NCBI RefSeq assembly: GCF_903995425.1
Contig: NC_050457.1
Span: 53,914,846 to 53,978,845, forward strand
DNA from: Onychomys torridus
Taxonomy: Eukaryota; Chordata; Mammalia; Rodentia; Cricetidae
Length of the DNA: 64,000 nt
Direction: 5' to 3'
The notes under the pieces were generated by a model that was not told the DNA's origin, made no database searches, and saw only the letters and a program-made list of their open reading frames with translations. Each line of letters begins with the position of its first letter. Positions within the stretch are counted from its first letter, which is position 1. Below, piece by piece: positions 47,371 to 59,065 of the stretch. The position numbers and the translations under genes were made by a program.

Positions 47371-49370
47371 AAAAAGCAAAGTTTTAACTTTTATATAGTA
47401 AAATTTCAGATAACAAAACAATTATCAAGCAAGAATTACAGTTACAATATTAAAGAAGGTATCTTATCTATCTTATATTTGTGAGTCTAAGGTTTTATAT
47501 CTAACTTATCTTTTATCATAACTGAGGAAATTATTAACTATCTAGGCTTCAAGCACATGAAAGACCTCAGAAGGATATAATATTACCTGAGAACCAGGAG
47601 AAGGATGCAAGCAACTTTTGGGAGTCTTGTAGGATAGACAGAGACAGCTGGCAGCCTGGACAATCACCTAATCTTCCTTTGTAAAGTTGGGGCATCTGTC
47701 TTCAGCCCACAGGTCTAGAGTCTCATGGTCACTTTTTTTAGTGTCCTCTAGAATGTCTGGCAGTTTCTTCTGAGAAGCAGGAACCTGAAGGACCATTTTG
47801 TCAAGCGAAGTTCAGTGTTCACCTTTCTATGGGTCCTGCATGTCCAGTCGATCAAGCAGTCTAGGCAAGAACAGTTTCTTGCCCAAATGGCTATTTTTGT
47901 CAAGAAGAAGATAAACTCCATATGAAGTGTCTTCAATGCCCATCCTCCTCTTTGAAGTAAATTGGTGCTGTCAGGAGCAGACATGTCTCACTGTCCAGAA
48001 AATCTAAATTTTAAAAATATTTTAAATGCCATATTGTGTAGTCCTTTGAAGTGTTTGAAGATTACCTATCTATCTGAAATATCTCTATGTATACCTAGAA
48101 GACTTAACTAACATGGCTACAAGTATGATTATCATAGATGACTAATTATTAATCTATTTTTAATTATTCATTACAATTTTAAATGCGCTTTGTAAACATA
48201 ATACCTTAAACAAGAGTAGAAATATACACAGTATAACAAAATTAACTTTGTTTGTATCAATAGACTAAAATCAATACCAATATAAAACATTTTAAACAAG
48301 TTGTTGCTCTTTAAAAGTTCATTAATCTCCCCTTTCATCCTATTATATCTATATCAAATCCCCTTTTCTTTAGAAAGAGATCACATTTATAATCAACCCG
48401 ATTTAAATAAAAATATTGGTTTTTCTCTGTCCCACACCAGAGGACTCTTCTGATTTGGGACACAAGAATCTCTTAACCTTTTCTTTTAGCAATATGCCTG
48501 GATTTAGAGAAGGAGTGAGCCAATTCCATCTCCAAAGGCAGTTTGATAATTTTGGGAATGTGGACACAGTTTTTCTTACTACTTCCTGCTGGAGGGGGGC
48601 GCTGTATCTTATGGGGACACAAAGAAAATTTTGGGATTAAGGAGTAGTCTGTGAGGTTAAACCTCTGAGCCAGTTGCCTTGAAACCATTCTGGATGTTGG
48701 ATCATCTGGGCCATGGTGTCATCAGAGACCTTTCAGGTGGTCTTGGCTGATCAAACCTGATGTATCTTAATCTGGAACAAATCCACAGCCTCTGGCTTTC
48801 TGTGGAAACAAAAACAGAGACTCTTTTCCAAAGCAACATATCCTTATATCCAAAATTTGAAGTCAAAGTACCTTTAAAATTTACATATTTGTTTAACTCA
48901 ACAGCTTTTATGATCAAATCTTTTTCTGTAGTTAAAAATCCAAAAGACAACACAAACCAGATTCTCTGTGTAATATCCATCTTTGTAAGACTGAAACGCT
49001 GCTGTGGCTGCTGGCTCTGCCCACCTCAGCTTCCAAACATGGCGGTGGTATAGTTTACCACCAGCTCTGGGTCTGGAGCCATGTGTACCATCAACTATCA
49101 GATGCAGTTCTGTCAAAGAAGCACATAGCCCAGAAATCTTTTTTTTTTTTTTTTTAAACTAGCAAAGGCTAAATCCACCATGCAGCAGAGTAAAGTGCCA
49201 CTTGTAGACTCCTCATGCCCACCACACTGCAGGTCAGAAGCACATGCCAGGAAAGTGCCATAGTAGCTCAAACTGGCAGGCTGCTGCTAACTTGAGACAA
49301 CTAGGAAGCTGTTTTTAGTTCCGTTTTAGAATGTTTTTTTCTCAGGTTTTAGGTGGAAACTCTCGCCAAC

Positions 49371-49383
49371 ATGTTGGGCACCA
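49371..49383 (-). other. tRNA-Lys type primer binding site of ERV copy D, one change
   Basis: The minus strand reads tggtgcccaacat, against tggcgcccaacgt in copy C. Both changes are C-to-T or G-to-A at a CpG, consistent with deamination. Confidence 0.75.
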
Positions 49384-49390
49384 TTTGTAG

Positions 49391-49559
49391 TATAGATTTA
49401 TAGAAATGGGCTAAATATAAGAGTAAGAGCTAGACAATGGTAGGCCTGAGCTAATGGCCAAGCAGTTTAAATAATATAAATGTCTGTGTGTTTATTTTAC
49501 AAATGGGTTATTGGACTAACAGGGCTTGGTGGGGGCTGAAGAGAAGGTCTCCAAGTACA
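49391..49559 (+). mobile_element. LTR 3' fragment abutting ERV copy D
   Basis: 'tatagatttatagaaatgggctaaat' to 'ctccaagtaca' is the 3' half of an LTR of the same subfamily as 29879-30125, in the opposite orientation to copy D. The junction with copy D lies at about 49388-49391. Confidence 0.65.
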
Positions 49560-50801
49560 CTTATCATCAGAAAAGCATGGCAATGTGAACCAAATCTTAT
49601 GGAGGGAACTCATACCTACGTCAAACACTATATATAAAGGCTGATTGATAAATGTTATTGACTATAGAGAGGTTGAATGCTGCAGATTGAGAACCAAATC
49701 ATCTTGGGCTTTCTTAACTGTTTTTTGAATAGCCAAGCATGCCCACTTCCATATATGACCTAACAATTTTGTGCCAAGCAGCAAAGATTCTTAAATTGTA
49801 TGATAAGAGTCAATAATTTCCACTAATTCAAAAGCTCTAAACATGAGTCAGTGAGTCATCTGAGTTCTATAGTAAGAATTTCTCCCTGTTGCTGTAGCCT
49901 GATGATTCCACCAATATATTTGAAAAACAGAATGTTTTATGATTTTTTTTTAATGTTCTATTACTCTAAAGACATCAAGACACTGTCTCTACTTTGGGAT
50001 ATGTTATTTGGAGCAATGAATATCTGTGTTCCTGGGCAAAGGGTATTCATATTTAACTCCAGAAACTATCTCCTTTCCCTTATGAGGGGCAGACCATGAT
50101 TGGTTATTGCTGTTTTGTTTATTGTTCCCTTCTCCTTTGGCATCATGGTAAATATGCAAATTTCAGAAACTTTATGTCCATTACACAATGCAATATTTAA
50201 GCAGTAAAAAAGGTCAGTATTAATTTTATCAGTATTAATGATGTAATTTAAATTCTAGCAGAGTTTAATTTAGGATTCAATTCTTTCCTAAGGACAGGGA
50301 TTCCAAGAGGCTGAATTTATAACAGAAATATGGTCTAATAGAGGAATAAGTTCTCATAAAAATCATGTAATATATTATTTCTGGGGTCAATACATTGTCT
50401 TTTGGGTATTCATATACTTCATCTTCAAAACAGTATTTTTTAATACATATGATGAAATGAGTAACAGACTGTAAAATATATAAAGTTACAAGGAACTTAC
50501 GTTTATCTTGCTAAAAATTAATAAATGGATACAAATTCATTTCAGGGATACTGCAGATATCCAGAGACTTTCACACACCTGGCAAGTACTCTACAACTGT
50601 GTTATTGCCTCAGTTCTATAAATCAGATTTTGTTTCAGGAGTCATAAAGTTTAACACTGTGGGACTGTAAAAGTATGTGAAGTATAAAACAGGAACCACA
50701 CCAAGTGAACAAGAGAGCTTCATAGCCCAGTTCTAGAGGTCTTCTGACATCTACTTAGGCTGACATAATTTTATGTGTCACCCAAGTTCCCTGTTTACAA
50801 G

Positions 50802-50802
<1 letters not shown>
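49560..50802. other. No gene; one LTR scrap at 50040-50155
   Basis: Bases 50040-50155 ('tttaactccagaaactatctcc', 'tttggcatcatggt') duplicate part of the LTR at 52377-52500 in the same orientation, so they are a fragment of that LTR family. The rest is AT-rich DNA. Confidence 0.55.

Positions 50803-50893
<91 letters not shown>
50803..50893. repeat. (GT)n microsatellite, about 45 units with two interruptions
   Basis: GT repeats with 'tt' and 'gc' interruptions near 50854 and 50861. The longest simple repeat in the window. Confidence 0.98.
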
Positions 50894-50896
<3 letters not shown>

Positions 50897-51538
50897 ATTT
50901 GAGTGTGTTTCTGTGTGGGTATATGTACCAGTCTCAATTCATTAATAACAATCTCAGAGTCACCAGCACTTTGTTAGTATTGCATTAAGGAAAGAAAAGA
51001 GAGCACTTCCTCTCCGTATCATTTACCTGAGGGAACACAGATTTGAATTCTCTACTTCACTGTCCCAGTGTCTTTGATCATCCCTATCTGTCTGTTAAAT
51101 AATTTTGAATCTATGGCTGCCTGAAGGCTCTTTTGTGACTCTGTCCCTGCCTCTGTTTTTAAACCCTGTGTCTGTCTATAAAAAGGCATTCCACTCTCTT
51201 TTACTGAACTGCAAAGAAAACATCACATTGGGGAAAGACAAGGGATACTTCACAGAAAACTTTGGCAGAATTTTATGAGGTATAAAGTCACTGACTCCAA
51301 CTGAACAAAATAACAAATGTTACTACAAACACTACTGGTTATCAAACAATATCTGTGTGTTACATTCTGTATTCCTTCTGGGTATTCCTTCTATAAGTTT
51401 GCTTGAAACAAATGTTTGCTGTATTCAGAAAATGATTATCACAATACACATGTAAACATGCATGTATTACCCCTGGGTCATGGGCATGGAATATGACAAA
51501 ATATGTCATTACAGCAAAGGTTGGAAAATATATATTAC
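50894..51538. other. Single-copy DNA, no gene
   Basis: Nothing recognised. Confidence 0.5.
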
Positions 51539-52075
51539 TGTTAGGGTCTCAGAGAATTCCCACAAAGACCACCATCCACTTATGCAATCAGTAAGAGTAT
51601 TTATATTCCAATGTACTGGGTCCTGCCATCCCACACAAAGGCAAAATGGAAGATCCCAAGAAGGATATGTGGGTAGGTTCATTTTAAACACAATTAAAGG
51701 GAGGTCCTAGAACACTTACATCATCTCCAATGTGATTGGCTCAAGCAAGTGGCAATCATATTGGTACATTCTAATTGGCTAGAGTTAGTCAGGGGCTTAT
51801 TAGAGGCAAGGCTGGACAAGTCCCAGGCTTTGTCTTTGAGCTGCTGTGGATTCTGGTAGGCCTAGTACTTACTGACTATGGGGGCTTGCTCAATGGCTCA
51901 GGCATGGTGAATCCTATCTCCCTTGTCCCTCTTGTCAGGAGAACCAGGGATTAATTATCCTTTGTGGCTCTTTCAGAAACTGCTTGTTCAGTCTCAGGAA
52001 ACTGAAGTTGAGGCCTGATCTCTGAGAGAAGACTGAGAAGTCTGTTTGGGCATCTGTTCCATCCTCTCAACTACA
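51539..52075 (-). mobile_element. LTR, antisense (same family as 31445-31979 and 52268-53356)
   Basis: 537 bp between 'tgttagggtctc' and 'ctcaactaca'. On the minus strand it starts TGTAGTTGAGAGG and ends ...CCCTAACA. No clear duplication. Confidence 0.6.
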
Positions 52076-52267
52076 TGCAAAATGCAAGGCCAGTAAGGTT
52101 GTTAGTTACATTGTTGTCTTAAAGGCAGGGTAAGTAAACAAGTTGAGTACACAGTAGGGTAGCAGTCTTAAGTCTTAGGTGACCTCAAGATGTATTATTA
52201 ATTCTGGATTTGAGGTTGAGAAAGAGTTTTAGTCTGTTAGATTATAATAGGTATTTTTATCACAATG
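52076..52267. other. Spacer between two LTRs of one family
   Basis: About 190 bp between two LTRs in the same orientation. It may be residual internal ERV sequence or unrelated; not recognised. Confidence 0.4.
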
Positions 52268-53356
52268 TGTTAGGGTCCAAGATAAGCCCCCAAGAAAGAC
52301 CAACAGTCATGTAAGCAATTTAGCAAGAGTGTTTATTGTTTCCAACTGGTTGGGGTGGCAAATAGTGAAGAGAGGTCAAATTTAACTCCAGAAACTATCG
52401 CCTATCCCTTATGAGGGGAGGACCATGATTGGTTGTTGTTTTTGTTCATTGTTTCCTTCTCCTTTGGCATCATGGTTTATGATGGAAGGGAGGTCAAAGC
52501 TCCTTTTAAGCAGTTAGGGGCATTCCAAGGAGGAGATATTAATCTGAAGGTGGAGGAAAGATTAGTCTGGATGCTAATTGGTGAGAGGCTGTAGTGGTTA
52601 GGGACTGTAACACAAATTGCTAAATGGTCGTATTAATAAAAATCCTAAAGCCCAATACTGGGCTGATAGCTGAAAGATCAGAGGAACAGAACAAGCCACC
52701 TACAAGTTCTTACCACTAGGAAATCCTCAGCCCAGAAGAGCTGCTTCCTGTATACTCACATCTTATATACCTTTCTGTGCCCTGCCATTTTACTTCCTCT
52801 CTGCCCAGCTACATCACTTCCTCTTTCCACTGAGCTCTATTACTTCCTGTCTGTGTGTACAGACCTCAGACCTCTATGGTTAACTACTGCTGGGATTAAA
52901 GGCATGTGCCACCATGCCTGGCTCAGTTCCCAGTGTGGCCTTGAACTCACAGAGATCCAGATGAATCTCTGCCTCTTGCATGCTAGTAAAGGTATGTGCT
53001 ACAGCTGCCTGACCTCTGTATTTATTATAGTAGCTGCCTTTGTCCCCTGATCACTAGGCAAGCTTTATTTGTTAGAGCACAAATAAAATATCACCACAAG
53101 GGACCTTTTAGCTACAGGGTAGGAAAAGCTATCTTTACAAAGCTAGCAGATGACTGTGGGGCACATGTTGAGCCAGCAGAAGGCTGTGGGGTGCATGCTG
53201 ATTGGTTGCCCCTGAGTTGTGATCTTCCTGAGAACTGCTTGCTCAGCTCCAGCCAGTTCTAGTAAAGGGAAACTAAGGCATGGTCCTTGGAAGGGGTATT
53301 AGAAACCTGTCATGGCTCTGGTCTGGCTCCCCAGCCCTCTCAAATGAATTGCTACA
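52268..53356 (-). mobile_element. LTR, antisense, split by a B1-containing LTR
   Basis: The outer parts, 52268-52615 and 53105-53356, form one LTR of about 600 bp. It starts TGTAGCAATTC after a run of G on the minus strand and ends CCCTAACA. The inner 52616-53098 element is flanked by a 6-bp duplication, so it is the later insert. The G run beyond 53356 could be a polypurine tract. Confidence 0.62.
52616..53098 (-). mobile_element. B1-containing LTR-like element, copy 3, with perfect 6-bp duplication
   Basis: On the minus strand it runs from TGTGGTGATATTTTATTTG to ...TTTGTGTTACA (483 bp). Two partial B1-like heads are embedded ('gctgggattaaaggcatgtgccaccatgcctggc' near 52889, and a second scrap near 52985). 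agggac occurs at 52610-52615 and 53099-53104. The 6-bp duplication and TG...CA ends indicate integrase-mediated insertion of an LTR. Confidence 0.8.
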
Positions 53357-54559
53357 ACCCCCCCCCCTCACTCTAACTTCTCAATTGTCAAGACATTCAT
53401 TTTGAAAATTTTTACCAGATACTATTTATTTAAATCAGGGAAGATGGAAAGGAATCCTTCACTTTCCTTTCAGGTCAACTCGGGATCCTAGTAAAGTCAA
53501 TCTTCCGTCATTGAAAGATTTATCTTCCATCTTATTCATTGATTTCTTGTCTAGATAATGTCTATAATTACTGTTCATTAATTTTGAGGTTTGTCTTAGT
53601 CATCATATTTAGTAACAGGTATACTGTAGCATGAAGACTAAATGAATGAATCTTTATTTTTCCATTGTATTTCAGTAACAAGTGTTTATTTAAAGTTGTG
53701 TAGTACTAACTAAATATATGATGATTTCATATATATATATATATACAAATTAAAGAATATGAATTTGGGAGGAAGTTGTGTGGGGTAGGGAGAGATAAAT
53801 ATTGAAATTGGGGTAGATATTATCAACACACATAGAAATATACATATAATTTTTAATGAATACATAAAATACTATTTAAAATAAAAAGGAATATTTTTAA
53901 GTAGATCTGCCTATTATGTGTTGAAAAATAGAATGACCAACTCATTTTTTTAGATGACACAATCAAAATAAGTATAATTTTGCTTCTATAAATCAGAGAA
54001 TGATCATTTTAAACCAGTCTTTAGCCTTAGGTGGAATTCATATGATCCTGTAGGTATATATACAACCTCTTACTACATTGAGATATATATCTACTTGATT
54101 GGATATCAGTAGACTGAATAAGTAAGGAATTTAACAAAACTTCTGCTACATAAATTATAAGTGAGGGTACATGGCTATTTCATTATATATTTATAAAGAA
54201 AGTAAAATCATTTATTTGAAAATATATCCATTGCCTTAATCTTGTATGGTTTGATGGGAATTTGAATTCTAGAGTTTTCTATTATAGAAACAATTATGAA
54301 ATTATTTGTAGATATGTTCTGCTGGACAGTCTAATTCTTGTGTCTTGGTATTATTAGACATTCTACATGTAACAGTAAATGATGTTCTAAGGAAAGCAAA
54401 TTATACAGGGACATTCACACAGAGCCCACTCAATAACACCTGGAAATAAAGGTTCACTTTACATATTCATATTTCAATGAATATTCGGGATCCTCTTTTT
54501 TTACCTATATGTAGCAGTTTAAATTGCATTTTCTTTATATTGCTTAGAGAATGCAAAAA
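53357..54559. other. AT-rich single-copy DNA, no gene
   Basis: Includes a C run at 53357-53367 and a (TA)n near 53729-53744. No gene. Confidence 0.5.
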
Positions 54560-55020
54560 CACTGATGTGCATAAATTGATTAGGTAATAGATAAAAAACA
54601 GATAATGAAAATGGGGTACATTTGCATAATGACATGTTACTCAGCTGCTTAAAAAAATGAAATCATGGGCTTACAAAGGGACACTTTGCTCAGCCTTGAA
54701 GGAGGGGACTGGATCTGCCTGTACTGAATCCACCAGGTTGAATTGAATCCCCAGGGGTGTTTTGGGAATGGAGGGGAGGGGCTGGGGAAAAAGGTGGGGG
54801 TGGAGCGGGAGGGGGAAGGAACAGGGGACCTCATGACTGATGTGTAAAATTAAAACACAAATATAATAAATTAAAAAAGGAGAAATAAAAGAAATCATGA
54901 AATTTGCAGATACATAGATGAAACTGAAAACAATCATCATGAGTGAGCTAAATTAAAAACAAACATACAGTCCACACTTCTTTTCTTTCATATATGGATG
55001 TTTAGCTATATTTTTGCAGT
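54560..55020 (+). repeat. Old L1 ORF2-end fragment, split by a small young L1
   Basis: 'aatggggtacatttgcataatgacatgttactcagctg' and, after the insert, 'gaaatttgcagatacatagatgaaactg' and 'atcatcatgagtgagc' are diverged ORF2-end sequence. Confidence 0.6.
54668..54890 (+). mobile_element. Very short young L1 insertion (223 bp, 3' UTR only)
   Basis: 3' UTR end from 'ggcttacaaagggacac' to an A-rich tail. gaaatcatg occurs at 54659-54667 and 54891-54899, a perfect 9-bp duplication. It is inserted in an older L1. Confidence 0.85.
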
Positions 55021-55121
55021 TTTTACTCTTGTATGTCTATGAGTGTATGTGTATCATGTGGTACCAGCAGGAGATGAGAAAATGAGGTTGGATTCCATGA
55101 AACAGTAGTTACAGACAATCA
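55021..55121. other. Short spacer before ERV copy B
   Basis: Nothing recognised. Confidence 0.4.
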
Positions 55122-55470
55122 TGTATTGTGGGATATTTATATACTGTGTGAAGATGGATTGCTGTGATTGGTTTAATAAAAGGTGGTATAGCCAATAGCT
55201 ATGCAAGACAGAGAGGCAGACTTCCAGGCCGAGAGTGGAGGAGGAGATAATCGAGGCTAGCAGGAATCACCAGTCAGATGTGGAGGAAACAGGATGGAAA
55301 GTACAGAGATGAAGCCTCATGGAAGAATGTAGTTTTAAAAATAATGGATTAATTTAAGTTCTAAGAACTAGTTAGAAACAAGCCTAAGCTAAGGCCATGC
55401 TTCTATAATTAATAGTAAGTCTCTAGGTCATTATTTTTGGGCTGGCAGTACTTACATAAAAGTACTACTA
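55122..55470 (+). repeat. 5' LTR of ERV copy B
   Basis: Starts TGTATTGTGGG and ends near 'aagtactacta'. No primer binding site is recognisable just downstream. Confidence 0.7.
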
Positions 55471-57412
55471 AAAATGATAACCATCTTGTAGAATGTACAC
55501 AGAGCCCCTTGCTCATGGCGTACAGAAGCAAAGCTCTTTTTAGAGTCCCTACTGTGCAACAGAGCACCAGCACCATAAGCTAGCCCTGCAGCAGAGGGCC
55601 TATCATGTTATGGCTTGGCTCACATAGTCAGAAAATAGTGCAAAAAGTCAGGTCCAGACTGAAAAAAACAAAAACAAAAAACAACCCTCTGAACAGAGAT
55701 AGTATGCTAAAGAAAATAAGGAAAATAGATATAGATGGTTATAAAAATAGTTTAAAATAATGCAGTCTTTAAAGATAGTAAATTAATAAAAAATATCTAT
55801 GGATGGATGGAAAATATTATCACACAGGGAATTTACACCTTACATGGTGCTTTGTTGGTTTTGAATGTTTAGAATGCTAATAAACAGAGAATGGCAGCTG
55901 TTGGGAGACATTGAATTGTGGAAGGGACTGCTGAATTAAACCAGCTTATATATTTTAGGGATGTCTTGGCTTCCAAATGGATGTTTTAAAAATGTGTTGC
56001 ATTGATGTGGAGGTTCTGCCTTTTATCTCACAGGAAACAAAAAGCTATGGATTTCTTCAAAATTAATAAAGATCAGATTTGACTGGAGAAGACCTCCTGA
56101 AAATGTTAGTTATAGACTGTAGCCAAGGTTACAAACATGAAAAAGACTACAGGACAGATGGCATATATGATGATCCTCTGCTATTGAAACAGCTTTGAGA
56201 CTGGATGAAACATGATAAATCTTGTTGGCTACAGAGTCCTTATGATTTATTATTACATGCTGTCCTTTCATATGGCAAGGAAAGAAGTTAGTTTTATACA
56301 ATCCGAATGGACTTATATGGTTGACAGATGCCTTTTACCTGCTCTATAACAAACAAAATATCATCTTCAGCTCACTTGTACACACCATATGTCCCATACT
56401 TGCATTAATGTAGATATGTGTGTTGTGTTTAAAACTCTGTGTATTTTCAGGAAAAGAAAAGGACCGGACATAGTGGAGACAAGTAGCCCAGCTGATCCAG
56501 CCTCTTAGAATGCCTCTGTTGTAGTTTCCTCAAAATTCTGCATCCAGAACAACTTCAAAGCTGCTAGCTGAGATGGTCCAGCGTCATGCACTGCTCCAGA
56601 CAGGAATTCCAATGAACCCTGTACTTTCACATTACACAAACACTGGACAACAAATATTACAGCTCCTTTTCCTAGGACTTGATCATTATCTCAATTTTCT
56701 CAGGTTTCCCTAAAAACATCGTCACTCTCAGACAATAGTAAGTAGTTTAGAGAACATAACACCCACATTCCCAAGAGGTGAGATGGATGGTTTTGGTTCA
56801 TTTAATGGATTTTTTTTTATCATTTAGGAGGTTGATTTCAAGTTGTTATTGGTCATAGGGAAAAAGCTGCGCAACAGAGATTAGATTCAGGGATCTCTTT
56901 CTGGAGGAAAAAAAGGATATAGTGTAGAAATGATGGGGTAAAAGGGTGGATAATTGAGTCTTTTGAATGAAATAAAAACTATTAGTCTCAAATATTTTAC
57001 ATTGGTATGGAATTTTATATATTGATAAAAATTAAAGTTTGTTCTTGTTATGCTGTATATATGTTTCTACTCTTGTCTAAGGCATTATACCTATGCAGCT
57101 CATTTATCAATGTAATGCAAATTTTTAGTCCTTGAAAGATATTATTATAAACTATTTAGGATTATCAAGAAATATAGGTTAGTAGTAATCTATAACAAAG
57201 AAACTTATAGTCATGTTAGGTATATTTTCAAGGTCAATCTAAGATTTATTTTAAATAGGAGGTCTGCAGAAACTTCAGAGACCTACAGAATATGGCATTT
57301 TAATGTTTTAATAATATAGGGCTTTTCATGATAGTAAAACATGGCTGCTCCCACCAGCACCAATTTACTCCAACAGAGGATGATGAGCATTGAAAAACTT
57401 CCAAATAGGGTG

Positions 57413-57454
57413 TGCTTTCATTGTGGCGAAATTAGCCACTGGGCAAAGAAACTG
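57413..57454 (+). pseudogene. Gag nucleocapsid zinc-knuckle remnant in ERV copy B
   Basis: The plus strand encodes a C-x2-C-x4-H pattern with an aromatic residue after the first Cys and Trp after the His, as in retroviral nucleocapsid domains. The expected final Cys is Leu. The frame closes soon on either side. In copy A the same spot has lost the first Cys pair. Confidence 0.6.
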
Positions 57455-57986
57455 CCCTTGCATCAACTACTGACAGTATCCAAATTGGACAAGCAGGATG
57501 CAAAAGAAGACAACTGCTGAACTTTGCCAAACAAGGTGGGATAGTCCTGCAAAATTGTTGCTTCACATAAAAGTCTGTTAGATATTTTAGCCCTATAGGC
57601 CAAAGATGGATGCCCCAACATTGCAGAGGAAACTTAGGGTAACTGTACGGATAGCCAGATGTCTCTATCATTTCTTTGTTTTGGAAATTGCTTCCTGTGC
57701 ATTTTCTGTTTGCTCATGTAATATATCCTCCTCAGGTCTTTGATGGAGTTGAAGACTTGACAGTTATAATTACAGTTTTCTTTCGTCAAGATAGAAAGTA
57801 ATTTAGGTACAAAACTTTGGAATAAGCAAGAGAGGACAGATAATAGAGTATTTTCTCTGAATATGCTAAATACAAATGGACTAGACATTGTGAGTGTAAT
57901 TCTTACTTGCTAATTATTTCTATTATATATAGTTTTACTCTGCTAGAGTTAAAACCTTTTCCTTTTAGTTAGACAAAGAGGGGAAA

Positions 57987-58310
57987 TGTTGTAGGGTATT
58001 TGTACACTATGAAAGGTTTTGCTGTGATTGGTGTATTAAAAAGCTATTTGGCCAATAGATAGGCAGGAGAGATAAGCAGGATTTCCAGGCAGAAAGAGGA
58101 GGAGGAGATAATCAAGGCATGCAGGAGTCATTAGCCAGATGTGGAGGAAACAAAATGGGTAATATGGAGATACAGTAATGAGCCTCATGGAAGAATGTAC
58201 ATGAAAAACATTGGTTAATTTAAGTTATATGAACTGCTTAGGAACAAGTCTAACCTAAGGCTGAACTTTTATAATTAATAATGTCATTCCAAGTGAAAAA
58301 GTACCACTAC
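57987..58310 (+). repeat. 3' LTR of ERV copy B
   Basis: Starts TGTTGTAGGG straight after the polypurine tract and ends around 'gtaccacta', where a B2 remnant begins. Confidence 0.7.
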
Positions 58311-58407
58311 GGTTGTAAGATAGCCATGTGGACACTGGGAATCAAACTCTGGTCTTTTGGAAAAACAGTCAATATATATAACTACTAAGCTATCACTCCA
58401 GTCTTCA
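58311..58407 (-). repeat. B2 SINE fragment, antisense
   Basis: 'ggttgtaagatagccatgtgg', 'ctgggaatcaaactctggtc' and 'ctaagctatcactccagtct' are the reverse complement of a B2 head, diverged. It abuts the 3' LTR of copy B. Confidence 0.8.
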
Positions 58408-59065
58408 GATGTTAGTTTTTAGGCTTTGGGTATGTGCTTCATTTACTAGTCCTACAGAGGTTAGGAAAGTAGACTTGATAAAGTCAGAGAGAAGGTAGTT
58501 ATCTTTCAAGGAAAGAGGGATGAATATAGTGTTATAAAAGAATAAAGGAAGAAATCAAATGCGGTAATTAAATGGGGTGGTGCATGGAAAGGCATGGTAG
58601 AAGAAGGAATATGGAGGGGAACTAATGCTAATGACTTTTTGAAAAATCCATGCGGTGATATTCTACTGTGAAATCTTCCTAAAATATTCACATAGAAAAA
58701 GAGTTAAGAGAGTTTCCCTACATTGGAAGACAATATCCCAAGTAGGTATCATGTACTCCTAAATAAAATCCCCAGGACAAGAAATGGGTAACTTTATTTG
58801 GAATCATTGGATGGTATGAATCCACAGATCTCTGAATATTACAGTCTTTTGCCAATGTTCTTTTTTACTCCATGGAGAAATCTAGCTGCTACTCAACTTG
58901 AAAATTTACCCTACTGGCTGTCTTTCATAATGCTGGAAGGTTCTGTGACTGCTACAAGAGGAAAAAAGTGAACATTAATCTCAGTTAGCTCTGAACTCTG
59001 AGCGCTGAAATAATGGTAAGACTATCAAGATTTACCTACTGGTACAATACAAATGCTTTGGGAGA
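58408..59065. other. Single-copy DNA, no gene
   Basis: Nothing recognised. Confidence 0.5.

Larger units (their letters stand above)
46951..49390 (-). mobile_element. ERV copy D: mys-like non-autonomous provirus lacking its 5' LTR, antisense
   Basis: Minus orientation: 3' LTR (46951-47351), polypurine tract (47352-47370), about 2.0 kb interior, and primer binding site (49371-49383). The expected 5' LTR is reduced to a few bases and replaced by a plus-strand LTR fragment. The interior matches copies A and B in order, for example the segment at 47640-47960, and copy C over the leader. It encodes no intact retroviral protein; the longest frames are under 100 codons. Confidence 0.78.
55122..58310 (+). 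mobile_element. ERV copy B: most complete mys-like non-autonomous provirus
   Basis: About 3.2 kb with a 5' LTR (55122-55470), an interior of about 2.5 kb, a polypurine tract ('aaagaggggaaa', 57975-57986) and a 3' LTR (57987-58310). The two LTRs share long blocks ('ggaggaggagataatc', 'gagcctcatggaagaatgta') but have diverged, so the insertion is not recent. The only protein-like remnant is a nucleocapsid-type zinc knuckle at 57413-57454. There is no polymerase or envelope frame. Length and layout recall the mys elements of Peromyscus. Confidence 0.75.
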
